Assembly: GCA_964569085.1 (NCBI GenBank) | Contig: CAZMTA010000001.1 | Coordinates: forward strand, 186,001-250,000 | Length of the DNA stretch: 64,000 nt | From: JAJCZZ01 sp964569085 | GTDB taxonomy: Bacteria; Gemmatimonadota; Gemmatimonadetes; Longimicrobiales; Gaopeijiaceae | Reading direction: 5' to 3' | Shown: piece by piece, positions 33,225 to 42,500 of the stretch | Position numbering within the stretch: the first letter of the stretch is position 1 | How the letters are laid out: each line of letters starts with the position of its first letter | Translations under genes and position numbers: made by a program | The notes under the pieces: generated by a model | The model's database searches: none | What the model was told of the DNA's origin: nothing | Seen by the model: only the letters and a program-made list of their open reading frames with translations

Positions 33225-35423
33225 TCAGGTACCCTGGGGCAGGACGGCGTCCACGCCCCTGAGGTGGGTGCAGCCGTCGTCCTGGAAGGCCCGCAGCACG
33301 AGCTCCGTGCTCAGCTCGTCCAGGTCCCCGTTCTCCACCAGGTCCCGCATGGGGAAGAGCGCGACCAGGTCCATGTAGCCGTCGTCGTTCACGTCCTCGA
33401 GGTGGGCCTCGTACGCCCCGTTGTTCTTCTGGGCCACGGAGGTCTCGGGATCCGTCTCGTTCCCGAGGATGAGCGTCGAGGCGTCGATGGCGGTCACGTC
33501 CAGCTCCGCCGACCCCAGCACGGCCACGGGCACGCGGCCGCCGCTCCTCAGGTTCACCGGGTTCACGTTCGTCCCCGGGAGGATGTCGATCTCGACCTCG
33601 ATGTACGGGACGGTCAGCTCCATGTCGTCCGAGCCCACGCCGCCGTCCTTGTCGGTCACGGTCAGGGACACGGTGTAGGTCCCGGCCACGCACACCTGGC
33701 GGCTGGCTTCGATGGGCGCCGCCTGGTCGTCGGTGCTCCCGGCGGTGTTGGGACCGAAGCCCCAGTCGATCACCCAGCCCCACGGATCGTCCTCGATCCC
33801 GGGATCGCTGAACGTGCCGACGAAGTCGAAGGTCTCGCCGGACTCGACCTCGGCGTCGGCGCCGGCGTCCACGGTGGGGGCCACGTTGTCCACCGTGACC
33901 TCCACCTCGTCCTGGCCGACCCCGCCGTCGTCGTCGGCGACCTCCACCACGACGGTGTTCACGCCGTTGTCGACCCAGGTGTTGGAGAGGCTGAAGGTCT
34001 TCCCGGCCAGCGCCAGCGCCTGGGCGCCGGCCCCGTCGTCGTAGTCCACCGTGGCGGACCACGTGTCGGCGCCGGGGTCGGTGAACGAGCCGTTGCGGCC
34101 CCAGAGCATGCCCTCGTCCACGCTGGACGTCGGGGCCCCGGCGTTCACGGTGGGCGCCACGTTGGTGATGTCGATGGTCGTCCCGAAGGCCGAGGCGTCG
34201 AAGCCGTCCGAGGCGGACACGCTCCACCCGTACGTCCCGTTGTCGGCGTAGGCGTGGGCCGGGTTGTCGTCGCTGCACGCGGCGGGACCGGGGCAGGTGC
34301 CGTCGCCGAACACCCACGAGAAGGTGATGAGGTCGTCGTCGTCGTCGGGATCGCTGGTCCCCGAGGCGTCGAAGGGGACCGGCGTGCCCTCGGGATAGCT
34401 GGCGGCCAGGGCGTCGACCACGACGCTCGGGGCGGCGTTGTTGGCGCCGTAGAGCTGGTCGATGGTGGCCACGTCCGTCGGACCGACCGCGGAGCGCTGT
34501 CCGATCACCGTTCCCGGCGGGATGGGCGCGATGGGGATGATCGTGTTGTTGGACCCGATGGCGAAGGCGTCCAGCGGGTAGTGCATCATCGAGCCGAAGT
34601 CGTAGGCGCCGATGTCGAAGGCCCCGGAGCAGGCACCGTTCTCGCTCCCGGAGCCGGCCTTGAAGAAGTTGCCCTCCTTCCCGGCCTCGATCTCGTCGTA
34701 GTCGATGGTCACGAAGCCGTCCCGGTCACACCGGGTGTGCTCGTGGTACATGCCGAGGGCGTGCAGGATCTCGTGGGCCGCGTTCCCGGTGGAGCAGAAG
34801 CTCACCCCGTCGTCGACCTTGAGGTTGATGAACTGCTGCCCCCCGATTCGCCCGATGCTCGACGAGCACCCCGAGGCGTCCTGGAAGGTCACGTAGTCGC
34901 TCTCGCCGCTCCTCGGCACCAGCGTCACACCCGGCGTCTGGTCCTCGATGAGGTCGATGGCGCCGTCCACGATGGACTGGGTGGGCGGGGCCGAGGCGCT
35001 GATGGTGTAGGGGATCACGCCTCCGGGCCAGCGGTTGTTGCCGCCGTCCGCGTTGATGACGACGCCGCGGAGCGGGCCCTGGTTCGAGGGGCCGATCTCG
35101 GCGGGGGTCCGGGCGATCTCGTCGGGCGTGCCCAGGACGATGTCGCCCTGCCAGATGGCCAGGCCGTCGTGGATCTCGTAGGTGATGGCCCGGGGCGTCC
35201 CGTCCACGTCGAGGATCCAGCCGTCCCGGATCTCTCCGGTGGTGGGGTATCCCTCCACTCCCTGGGACATGGGGTTCATGGTGGGGGGCGTGGGCGTCTC
35301 CTCGACGCCCGGGTCCCCTCGCTCCTGCACGGGCAGGAGGACCGGGTCGTCCTGACAGGCGGCCACGCCGAGGGCGGCCAGGGTCAGGAGAGCCCACGTG
35401 CGGGTGCGGGGCTGGGTCTTCAT
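33225..35423 (-). CDS. Astacin-family (M12A) metalloprotease with PKD domains, lipoprotein
   Basis: The 732-residue protein has a lipoprotein-type signal (LAALGVAAC), a propeptide-like region, and an astacin catalytic domain with the full zinc motif HEILHALGMYHEHTRCDRD and Met-turn SMMHY. Three PKD/Ig-like repeats follow (GDGTCPG, TDPGADTW, SDPGIEDDPWG) and a C-terminal domain (IDILPGTNVNPVNLRSGG, EDVNDDGYMDLV) common in secreted proteins. It should be an active surface or secreted endopeptidase that degrades protein for uptake. The N-terminal extension may keep it inactive until cleaved. It stands alone, divergent from yicC. Confidence 0.92.
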   Translation of the reverse strand: MKTQPRTRTWALLTLAALGVAACQDDPVLLPVQERGDPGVEETPTPPTMNPMSQGVEGYPTTGEIRDGWILDVDGTPRAITYEIHDGLAIWQGDIVLGTPDEIARTPAEIGPSNQGPLRGVVINADGGNNRWPGGVIPYTISASAPPTQSIVDGAIDLIEDQTPGVTLVPRSGESDYVTFQDASGCSSSIGRIGGQQFINLKVDDGVSFCSTGNAAHEILHALGMYHEHTRCDRDGFVTIDYDEIEAGKEGNFFKAGSGSENGACSGAFDIGAYDFGSMMHYPLDAFAIGSNNTIIPIAPIPPGTVIGQRSAVGPTDVATIDQLYGANNAAPSVVVDALAASYPEGTPVPFDASGTSDPDDDDDLITFSWVFGDGTCPGPAACSDDNPAHAYADNGTYGWSVSASDGFDASAFGTTIDITNVAPTVNAGAPTSSVDEGMLWGRNGSFTDPGADTWSATVDYDDGAGAQALALAGKTFSLSNTWVDNGVNTVVVEVADDDGGVGQDEVEVTVDNVAPTVDAGADAEVESGETFDFVGTFSDPGIEDDPWGWVIDWGFGPNTAGSTDDQAAPIEASRQVCVAGTYTVSLTVTDKDGGVGSDDMELTVPYIEVEIDILPGTNVNPVNLRSGGRVPVAVLGSAELDVTAIDASTLILGNETDPETSVAQKNNGAYEAHLEDVNDDGYMDLVALFPMRDLVENGDLDELSTELVLRAFQDDGCTHLRGVDAVLPQGT

Positions 35424-35670
35424 TCGTGCCTCTCCGGTTGGTGGAGGACGGGGCCGGAACGGGCCGGGCTCGCCATGAGGACCCCACCCTGTGTCCGGAC
35501 CCGTCCCCGTCCCGTCCCGCCGGCGTCCCCCCAGGGTCCGGGGGCGGGTCGCGGCGACGCCGGGCCGGGGTGGCGCGACGTCTTCGGTGCACCCCGCCGT
35601 CGCGTTACCTTTTCAAGCTCGGCAGCAGCGGCAGACACGGGCCCCGCTCGGGGCCCGCACCGGGAGCGCC
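35424..35670 (+). promoter_or_regulatory. astacin-yicC divergent region; yicC promoter
   Basis: This 247-bp spacer has no gene. Toward yicC, TTCGGT (35583-35588) and TACCTT (35606-35611) are 17 bp apart and 60 bp before the ATG at 35671. No clear promoter is seen toward the astacin gene. Confidence 0.45.
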
Positions 35671-36558
35671 ATGATTCGAAGCATGACCGGCTACGGAGAC
35701 GCGGAGCGGGACACCCCCGCCGGGCGTCTGCGCATGGAGATCAAGACGGTCAACCACCGCTTCCTGAACACCTCGGTGAAGACCCCGTCGGGGTTCGATC
35801 GCTTCGAGCAGGACCTGGTGGCCGTCCTCAAGGAGTCCCTCTCCCGGGGGCACGTCGCCCTCTACCTGTCGCTGGACCGCACCGCGGCCACCACCGAGGG
35901 CGCCCGGGTGGACCTGGAGCGCGCCCGGGCCTACAAGGAGGCCCTGGAGGCGATCCAGGCGGAGCTCGACGTGCCCGGACAGGTGGACCTGGGCATGCTC
36001 GCCCGCTTCTCCGACGTCTTCCGGGAGCCGGACCGGGGCACGGGGGCTCCGGACGTGGACCCCGAGGTCCTCATGGAGCTGACCCGCGAGGCCCTCCGGG
36101 GGGTCGTGGAGCTCCGCGAGGCCGAGGGACGCCGCCTCCACGACGACATGACGGGTCGGCTGGACGCCCTCGCCGGGGAGCTGGACCGGGTGGAGGAGCG
36201 CGCCCCGGAGCGGCTGGTCTCGGAGCGGGACCGCCTCCGCGAGGCCGTGGCCGAGCTGACGGGGCAGATGGAGGTCGACGAGGACCGCCTGGCCCGGGAG
36301 ATCGCCTACCTGGCCGAGAAGTGGGACATCAACGAGGAGATCGTCCGCTTCCGCTCCCACGTGGAGCTCTTCCGGGAGACGCTGGACGCCGACGGCGCCG
36401 AGCCAGCCGGCAAGCGCCTGGGCTTCCTCGTCCAGGAGATGCACCGGGAGGCCAACACCGTCGGCTCCAAGGCCAACGACGCCGTCATCGCCCAGGCGGC
36501 GGTGGCCATGAAGGAGGAGATCGAGCGCCTCCGCGAGCAGGTGGAGAACGTCGAGTGA
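35671..36558 (+). CDS. yicC: YicC family endoribonuclease-like protein
   Basis: The 295-residue protein has the N-terminal YicC signature MIRSMTGYGDAE, EIKTVNHRFLNTSVKTP, and the C-terminal DUF1732 segment EKWDINEEIVRFRSHVELF, with RLGFLVQEMHREANTVGSKA at the end. Family members are RNases involved in small-RNA turnover and stationary phase. yicC-gmk-rpoZ is a widespread conserved cluster, kept here with GTGA and ATGA overlaps. Confidence 0.93.
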   Translation: MIRSMTGYGDAERDTPAGRLRMEIKTVNHRFLNTSVKTPSGFDRFEQDLVAVLKESLSRGHVALYLSLDRTAATTEGARVDLERARAYKEALEAIQAELDVPGQVDLGMLARFSDVFREPDRGTGAPDVDPEVLMELTREALRGVVELREAEGRRLHDDMTGRLDALAGELDRVEERAPERLVSERDRLREAVAELTGQMEVDEDRLAREIAYLAEKWDINEEIVRFRSHVELFRETLDADGAEPAGKRLGFLVQEMHREANTVGSKANDAVIAQAAVAMKEEIERLREQVENVE

Positions 36559-37241
36559 CCGCCCGCCTGGCCCACCGCGCCTTCCCCCTCGTCCTCGCCG
36601 CGCCCAGCGGGACCGGCAAGACCACCATCGCCCGGCGCCTGGTGGCGGACCACGACCGCTTCGTCTTCTCGGTCTCGGCCACCACGCGGCCGCCCCGGGA
36701 GGGGGAGGAGGACGGGGTGGACTACCACTTCCGGGACGAGGCCGGGTTCCGCCGGATGGTGGACGAGGGCGAGCTCGCGGAGTGGGCCGAGGTCCACGGC
36801 CGCCTCTACGGCACGCCCCGCCGTGCCCTGGACGAAGCGGCCGCCAGGGGCGAGCATGTAGTGCTGGACATCGACGTGCAGGGCGCCCGCCAGATCCGGG
36901 ACGCCGTGCCCCACGCCCTCCTGGTCTTCGTGCTCCCTCCCTCCGTGGAGGCGCTCCTCGAGCGCCTGGAAGGGCGGGGGACCGAGAAGCCGGGCGAGGT
37001 GGCCCGGAGGCTCCGCTCCGCGCTCACCGAGCTCGAGGCGGCGCCGGGCTTCGACTACGTGGTGGTGAACGAAGACGTGGAACGGTGTATCCAGGAGATC
37101 CTGGGCATCGTGGACGCCGAGACGCGCCGCGCCTCCCGGGCGCCCGGGCTGGCCGCGGCGCTGGAGGCCATGGTCACGCGCATCGACGCGCTGCTGGCCG
37201 ACGAATACGCAGACGCACCCATTCAGGAGCAGGACGCATGA
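36555..37241 (+). CDS. gmk: Guanylate kinase
   Basis: The 228-residue enzyme phosphorylates GMP to GDP. Walker A is APSGTGKTTIARRL, the GMP-binding segment is SVSATTRPPREGEEDGVDYHF, and the later motif is VVLDIDVQGARQI. The C-terminal 25 residues form an extra acidic tail. The GTG at 36555 overlaps the yicC stop; the stop overlaps rpoZ. Confidence 0.95.
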   Translation: MTARLAHRAFPLVLAAPSGTGKTTIARRLVADHDRFVFSVSATTRPPREGEEDGVDYHFRDEAGFRRMVDEGELAEWAEVHGRLYGTPRRALDEAAARGEHVVLDIDVQGARQIRDAVPHALLVFVLPPSVEALLERLEGRGTEKPGEVARRLRSALTELEAAPGFDYVVVNEDVERCIQEILGIVDAETRRASRAPGLAAALEAMVTRIDALLADEYADAPIQEQDA

Positions 37242-37453
37242 AGGTTTTCACGCCGGAAGACGTGGCCCGCGGCACCGAGAGCAAGTACCTCGGGGTCCTG
37301 GTGGCCGCCAAGTACGCCCGGGAGCTCAACGCCCTCCCCACCGACGCCATGCCGCTGGGCGAGGAGAAGAAGCTCACGACGCGCTCGCTGGAGGCCCTCA
37401 CCTCCGGTCAGATCGAGTTCCGTCTGGTCAAGAAGCGGCGCGCCGGAGAGTAG
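37238..37453 (+). CDS. rpoZ: RNA polymerase omega subunit
   Basis: The 71-residue protein has the omega core: SKYLGVLVAAKYARELN, then an acidic EEKKLTTRSLEALTSGQI. It stabilises the beta-prime subunit. It lies in the usual place after gmk (ATGA overlap) and 4 bp before coaBC. Confidence 0.88.
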   Translation: MKVFTPEDVARGTESKYLGVLVAAKYARELNALPTDAMPLGEEKKLTTRSLEALTSGQIEFRLVKKRRAGE

Positions 37454-37457
37454 CTCG

Positions 37458-38720
37458 TTGCCCGGCCCGACCCTTCGCCCCCGCCGCCCCTGGGAGGGCC
37501 GGCGGATCGTGCTGGGCGTCACCGGGGGGATCGCGGCGTACAAGTCGGTCCAGCTCGCCCGTGACCTGACGCGCCTCGGCGCCACGGTCGACGTGGTCAT
37601 GAGCCGCGGGGCGCAGGAGTTCGTGGCGCCGCTCTCCTTCTCCGGCGTGACCGGCCGGGACGTCCTCACGGACCTCTTCTCCGCCGAGGGCGCGGCGCTC
37701 CACATCCGACTGGGGCGCGAGGCCGACGCCGTGGTGGTGGCCCCCGCCACCGCCGACTTCCTGGCCCGGGCCGCCCACGGCCGGGCCGACGACCTTCTGA
37801 CCACCACCCTCCTGGCCACCCGGGCCCCCGTGGTGGTCTGCCCCGCCATGAACGACCGGATGTGGGCCCACCCCCAGGTCCGCGCCAACGCGCGGCATCT
37901 GGAGGAGGCCCTCGGCTACACCCTGGCCGGCCCCGGCGAAGGGCCCCTGGCCGTGGGCGAGGGCGAGGGGGCCGGGCGCATGCTCGAGCCCGCCGCCATC
38001 GCCGAGTGGGTGGGCCGCGCCCTGGGGACCGAGGAGGCCTTCCGGGGCCGTCGGGTCCTCATCACGGCGGGGCCCACCCGGGAGCCGCTGGACCCGGTCC
38101 GCTACCTGGGCAACCGCTCCTCCGGCCGCATGGGCTACGCCCTGGCCCGGGCTGCGTGGCGGCGCGGGGCCGAAGTGGTGCTGGTGAGCGGGCCCACGGC
38201 GCTGGACGTCCCCGCCGGCGTCGAGCGGGTGCCGGTGGAGACGGCCCGGGAGATGCGGGACGCCGTGGCCGACCGGATCGGGACGGCCGACGTCTCGGTC
38301 TTCGCCGCCGCGGTGGCCGACTACCGCCCCGCCGAGGCCCGGGACGCCAAGCTCAAGCGATCCCGGGAAGGGGACGAGACCGCCGTGGCCCTGGTCACCA
38401 ACCCCGACGTGGCCGCCGACACCCGGGACGCCCGCAAGGCCGGCTCGGTGAGCGTGGGCTTCGCGCTGGAGACCGAGGACCTCCTGGAGAACGCCCGCGC
38501 CAAGCTCGAGGCCAAGGGCTTCGACCTCCTGGTGGCGAACGACGCCACCGCCGAGGGAGCCGGCTTCGAGGTGGACACCAACCGGGTCGTCCTCCTGGCC
38601 CGGGATGCCGAGCCCGAGGAGCTCCCCCTCCTGGCCAAGGACGAGGTGGCGGAGCGGATCCTGGACCGCGTGGCCGCCCGTCTGGGCGGGCACGGGGCGG
38701 GGGAGGGCGCGGATGGCTGA
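37458..38720 (+). CDS. coaBC: Bifunctional phosphopantothenoylcysteine decarboxylase/synthetase
   Basis: The 420-residue protein fuses CoaC (flavoprotein: VLGVTGGIAAYKSVQLARDL, VVAPATADFLARAAHG, PAMNDRMW) and CoaB (ITAGPTREPLDPVRYLGNRS, SSGRMG, AAAVADYRP, and the K-x-K-x region DAKLKRS). It carries out two steps of coenzyme A synthesis. The start is TTG at 37458, four bases after the rpoZ stop. CoA supply is of obvious use to the aryl-CoA pathway in this genome but is essential anyway. Confidence 0.94.
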   Translation: MPGPTLRPRRPWEGRRIVLGVTGGIAAYKSVQLARDLTRLGATVDVVMSRGAQEFVAPLSFSGVTGRDVLTDLFSAEGAALHIRLGREADAVVVAPATADFLARAAHGRADDLLTTTLLATRAPVVVCPAMNDRMWAHPQVRANARHLEEALGYTLAGPGEGPLAVGEGEGAGRMLEPAAIAEWVGRALGTEEAFRGRRVLITAGPTREPLDPVRYLGNRSSGRMGYALARAAWRRGAEVVLVSGPTALDVPAGVERVPVETAREMRDAVADRIGTADVSVFAAAVADYRPAEARDAKLKRSREGDETAVALVTNPDVAADTRDARKAGSVSVGFALETEDLLENARAKLEAKGFDLLVANDATAEGAGFEVDTNRVVLLARDAEPEELPLLAKDEVAERILDRVAARLGGHGAGEGADG

Positions 38721-39615
38721 GCGGACCCCCCTGGCCGAGGCCGCGGCGCGGATCCTCCGGCAGCGCCGGGAGCTGGGCCTGGGCGACGTCGTCCTGGACG
38801 GGCTCACCCGGGCCGACGCCATGCGGCTCGCCCGGGCGGGGCGCGAGGCCGGGGCCCCCGGAGGCGGGGGCTCCACGCCGCCCTCGGGCCCGAGCGCCGA
38901 CTCGCCCGCACGGACCGTGGGCACGACCGCCCCGTCCGCCCGCGCCGACTCGGCGGAGAAGCTGTCCCTGGCCTCGCTGGTGAAGGCCGAGATGGAAGCG
39001 TCGGAGGCCCGGGAGCAGGCCCGGTCCGACGTGGAGGGAGCGGCCGGCGATCCCGCCCTCCCCGACGACTACGACGCGCTGAAGGAGCTGGCCCTGGGCT
39101 GCACGAAGTGCCGCCTGGCCGAGACGCGGAACCAGGTCGTCTTCTCCGACGGCGCCCGGGACGCCCGGCTCATGGTGGTGGGCGAGGCCCCGGGGGCCAA
39201 CGAGGACGCCACGGGCCTCCCCTTCGTGGGCCAGGCGGGGCGCTTCCTGGACCTCCTCCTGGCGTGCGTGGACCTGTCCCGGAAGGACTCGGTCTACATC
39301 GCCAACGTCCTCAAGTGTCGTCCGCCGGGGAACCGGAACCCCCAGGCCGACGAGATCGAGTGCTGCTCGCCGTACCTCCGGAAGCAGATCGACCTGGTGG
39401 CGCCCCAGGCCATCCTGGCGGTGGGGACCTTCGCGGGGCAGCTCCTCACGGGCGAGAAGAAGTCCCTGGGCCGGCTCCGGGGCGAGGTGCACTCCTACCA
39501 CGGGGTCCCGCTCCTGGTGACGTACCATCCCGCCGCGCTCCTCCGGAACTCCCGCTGGACCCGGCCCGTGTGGGACGACCTCCAGCTCCTCCGGGACGTG
39601 ATGGCGGCGGGCTGA
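38713..39615 (+). CDS. Type-4/5 iron-sulfur uracil-DNA glycosylase
   Basis: The 300-residue protein has a roughly 110-residue low-complexity N-terminal extension, then a family-4-type UDG domain: Fe-S ligands in LGCTKCRLAE, the catalytic-site motif GEAPGANEDATGLPFVGQAG, a third ligand in LKCRPPGNRNPQ, a fourth in CCSPYLRKQ, and the C-terminal VTYHPAALLRN. It excises uracil from DNA. It overlaps the coaBC stop by 8 bp. Some homologues are annotated as SPO1 DNA polymerase-related; the motifs favour an active glycosylase. Confidence 0.9.
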   Translation: MAERTPLAEAAARILRQRRELGLGDVVLDGLTRADAMRLARAGREAGAPGGGGSTPPSGPSADSPARTVGTTAPSARADSAEKLSLASLVKAEMEASEAREQARSDVEGAAGDPALPDDYDALKELALGCTKCRLAETRNQVVFSDGARDARLMVVGEAPGANEDATGLPFVGQAGRFLDLLLACVDLSRKDSVYIANVLKCRPPGNRNPQADEIECCSPYLRKQIDLVAPQAILAVGTFAGQLLTGEKKSLGRLRGEVHSYHGVPLLVTYHPAALLRNSRWTRPVWDDLQLLRDVMAAG

Positions 39616-39697
39616 CGACCCGCTCCGCCATGGTGTCGGCTTCGGCCGCCAGCCACTAGTTTCCGAAGCTCCCGCGACAGCCCGCAGCAAGGACTCC

Positions 39698-41122
39698 ATG
39701 GAAGCCTCCCCCGAGCTCGCCCAGAGCGTCTTCGACCGCTCTCCGCCCTTCTCCCTGGAGGCGGAGACCGCGGTGCTGGGCGGCATGCTCATCGACCGGG
39801 AGGCGGTCACCCGGGCCATCGAGCACCTCAACGAGTCCATGTTCTACCGGGAGGCCAACCGGCGCCTCTACCGGTCCATGCTCCGCCTCTACGAGCGGGG
39901 CGACGTCATCGACGTCATCACGGTCTCCGAGGAGCTCAAGAAGACCAGCGAGCTGGACTCGGCCGGGGGCTTCGACTACCTGGCGGCGCTGGTGGACGCG
40001 GTCCCCACCGCCGCCAACCTGGAGTACCACGCCAAGATCGTCCGGGACAAGGCGCTCCTGCGCCGCCTGGTGGAGTCGGCCTCCCAGATCATCCGGGACG
40101 CCTACGACCAGGGCGAGCTGAGCGTGGACGAGATCCTGGACCAGGCCGAGGCCCGGGTCTTCCAGGTGGCCGAGAGCCAGAGGCGGGAGGGCTTCACCTG
40201 GATCAAGGAGATCCTGTGGAGCGCCTTCGAGCACATCGAGCGCCTCCAGTCCTCGTCCTCGGGGATCACGGGGGTGCCCACGGGCTTCGCGGACCTGGAC
40301 CGGATGACCACCGGCCTCCAGAAGGGCGACCTGGTCATCGTGGCCGCCCGCCCCTCCATGGGGAAGACGTCCTGGGTCATGAACGTGGCCGCCAACGCCG
40401 CCATCTCGGAGAACGTCCCCACGGCCATCTTCTCCCTCGAGATGAGCTCGGAGCAGCTGGTGCAGCGGCTCCTGTGCGCCGAGGGGCGCATCGACGCCCA
40501 GAAGCTCCGCCGGGGGAAGCTCTCCCAGGAGGAGCACCAGCGGCTGGCCCAGGCGGCGGGGCACCTGAACACGGCGCCCATCTGGATCGACGACCAGCCC
40601 GGGGCCAACGTCCTGGAGATCCGCGCCAAGTCCCGGCGCCTCCAGTCCGAGCTCCGCTCCGACGGGAAGGACCTGGGCATGATCGTCATCGACTACATGC
40701 AGCTCATGTCGGGGGCGGGGCAGTCCGAGAGCCGGGTGCAGGAGGTCTCGCAGATCTCCCGGGGGCTCAAGGCCCTCGCCCGTGAGATCGACGTCCCCGT
40801 CATCGCCCTCTCCCAGCTCTCCCGGGGCCCGGAGCAGCGCACGGACAAGCGTCCCATGCTGTCCGACCTCCGGGAGTCGGGCTCCATCGAGCAGGACGCC
40901 GATCTGGTCATGTTCCTGTTCCGTCCCGAGTACTACGCTCCGGCGGAGAAGCGGGACGAGCTCGAGGGCAAGGCGGAGCTGATCGTTGGGAAGCAGCGGA
41001 ACGGGCCCACCGGCGTCGTGGACCTCTACTTCCACAAGGCCTACACGCGCTTCGAGTCGGCGGCGCGGGACCACGGACCCCAGCCCCCGGCCGGAGGTGG
41101 CGGAGGGGGCTTCGGCCCGTGA
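39698..41122 (+). CDS. dnaB: Replicative DNA helicase DnaB
   Basis: The 474-residue helicase has an N-terminal DnaB domain (FSLEAETAVLGGMLIDREAV) and a RecA-like C-terminal motor with Walker A ARPSMGKTSWVMN, Walker B MIVIDYMQLMSG, and arginine-finger-region motifs ALSQLSRGPEQR and DLRESGSIEQDADLVMFLFR. No intein. The C-terminus ends in a glycine run. TAGTTT (39657) is a possible -10 box. It heads the overlapping operon dnaB-ispD-sua5-ptp-aroE-comF. Confidence 0.97.
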   Translation: MEASPELAQSVFDRSPPFSLEAETAVLGGMLIDREAVTRAIEHLNESMFYREANRRLYRSMLRLYERGDVIDVITVSEELKKTSELDSAGGFDYLAALVDAVPTAANLEYHAKIVRDKALLRRLVESASQIIRDAYDQGELSVDEILDQAEARVFQVAESQRREGFTWIKEILWSAFEHIERLQSSSSGITGVPTGFADLDRMTTGLQKGDLVIVAARPSMGKTSWVMNVAANAAISENVPTAIFSLEMSSEQLVQRLLCAEGRIDAQKLRRGKLSQEEHQRLAQAAGHLNTAPIWIDDQPGANVLEIRAKSRRLQSELRSDGKDLGMIVIDYMQLMSGAGQSESRVQEVSQISRGLKALAREIDVPVIALSQLSRGPEQRTDKRPMLSDLRESGSIEQDADLVMFLFRPEYYAPAEKRDELEGKAELIVGKQRNGPTGVVDLYFHKAYTRFESAARDHGPQPPAGGGGGGFGP

Positions 41123-41808
41123 GCGACCCCCGCGTGGGGGTCGCCGTCCCCGCCGCCGGGATCGGGCGGCGCATGGGGGGCGTCCGGAAGGCCTTCCTGG
41201 AGCTGGACGGGGAGCCCGTGCTCGTGCACGCGCTCCGGCCCTTCCTGGCCCGCGAGGACGTGACGGCGGTCGTCGTCGCCCTGGGCGCGGACGACGTGCT
41301 CGATCCCCCGGCCTGGCTCACGGAGCTGGATCCCCGGGTCCGGGTCGTGGCCGGCGGCGACACCCGGACCGCCTCGGTGCGCAACGCCGTGCTGGCGCTC
41401 CCCGACGACGTGACCGTGGTGGTGGTCCACGACGCCGCCCGCCCCCTGGTCACGCCGGGCGCCGTCGCGCGGTGCATCGAGGTGGCGGCCGGCGGCCAGG
41501 GGGCCGTGGTGGGCTCCCCGGCCGTGGACACCCTCAAGGAGGTCGGGGACGGGGACGTGGTGGTCCGCACCGCCGACCGGAGCCGCTTCTGGCACGCCCA
41601 CACCCCCCAGGCGTTCCCCGCGGGGCTGGCGTTCCACGCCTACGGGCGGGGCGGGGGGGAGGCCACCGACGACGCGGCCCTGGTGGAGCGGGCCGGGGGG
41701 ACGGTCCGGATGGTCGACGGGGGGCGGTGGAACCTGAAGGTCACCCGTCCCGAGGACGTCCCCGTGGCCGAGGCGCTCCTCCGCCTGGCCCGGGAGGAGG
41801 AGCGGTGA
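41119..41808 (+). CDS. ispD: 2-C-methyl-D-erythritol 4-phosphate cytidylyltransferase
   Basis: The 229-residue nucleotidyltransferase has VAVPAAGIGRRMGGVRKAFL (the usual PKQ is RKA), VAGGDTRTASVRNAV, VHDAARPLVTP and TQ-type HTPQAFP, with the C-terminal KVTRPEDVPVAEAL. It makes CDP-methylerythritol in the MEP isoprenoid pathway. IspF, often next to or fused with IspD, is not here. GTGA overlaps join it to dnaB and the Sua5 gene. Confidence 0.92.
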   Translation: MSDPRVGVAVPAAGIGRRMGGVRKAFLELDGEPVLVHALRPFLAREDVTAVVVALGADDVLDPPAWLTELDPRVRVVAGGDTRTASVRNAVLALPDDVTVVVVHDAARPLVTPGAVARCIEVAAGGQGAVVGSPAVDTLKEVGDGDVVVRTADRSRFWHAHTPQAFPAGLAFHAYGRGGGEATDDAALVERAGGTVRMVDGGRWNLKVTRPEDVPVAEALLRLAREEER

Positions 41809-42500
41809 CGGCCGAGGCCCCGGCGCGGGTGGACGTGCGGAGCGTGCTGGCGGACGACGCCGACGCCCCCGTGCTTCCGGACGAGGCGCGCCGGCGCGTG
41901 GCCGAGCACCTGGCCGCCGGAGGCGTGCTCGCCTACCCCACGGAGACGGTCTACGGCTTCGGGGCCGCCGCCGACGGCGCCGGCGTGGCGGCCGTGGCCC
42001 GGCTCAAGGGCCGCGACCCCTCCAAGCCCTTCCTCGTCCTCCTGCCCGACCCGGACCACGCCCGGCGGCTCGCCTGGACGGTGGAGGCCCGGGAGCTGGC
42101 CGACGTCTTCTGGCCCGGCGCCCTCACGCTGGTGCTGGCCGACCCGCTCGAGGTGTTCCCGCCGGGGATCCGGAGCCCGGAGGGTACGGTCGCGGTCCGG
42201 GTGAGCCCCCATCCCGTGGCGCGGGCCCTCGTGGAGGCCATGGGCGGTCCGGTCATCTCCACCAGCGTCAACGAGCCCGGACGCCCCTCGGCCCGCTCCG
42301 GGGACGAGGCGGCGGCCGTGGGCCGGGCCCTGGGGGCCGGCGACGGCCTCCTGGTGCTGGACGCCGGGACGCTGCCCGAGTCCGCCCCTTCCACCATCGT
42401 CGACTGCTCCCGTACCGGCGCCCGGGTCCTCCGCGAGGGCTCGGTGCCCCTGGGGCGGCTGCGGTGCGTCCTTCCCCACGTCGGAGGTCCCGTTGGCTGA
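41805..42500 (+). CDS. L-threonylcarbamoyladenylate synthase (Sua5/YwlC/YrdC)
   Basis: The 231-residue protein has the YrdC-domain motifs GGVLAYPTETVYGFGA, RLKGRDPSKPFLVLL, FWPGALTLVL, GTVAVRVSPHP and STSVNEPG. It makes threonylcarbamoyl-AMP for the t6A37 modification of ANN-decoding tRNAs. The length fits the short form without the C-terminal Sua5 domain. The end overlaps the phosphatase gene by 8 bp. Confidence 0.9.
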   Translation: MTAEAPARVDVRSVLADDADAPVLPDEARRRVAEHLAAGGVLAYPTETVYGFGAAADGAGVAAVARLKGRDPSKPFLVLLPDPDHARRLAWTVEARELADVFWPGALTLVLADPLEVFPPGIRSPEGTVAVRVSPHPVARALVEAMGGPVISTSVNEPGRPSARSGDEAAAVGRALGAGDGLLVLDAGTLPESAPSTIVDCSRTGARVLREGSVPLGRLRCVLPHVGGPVG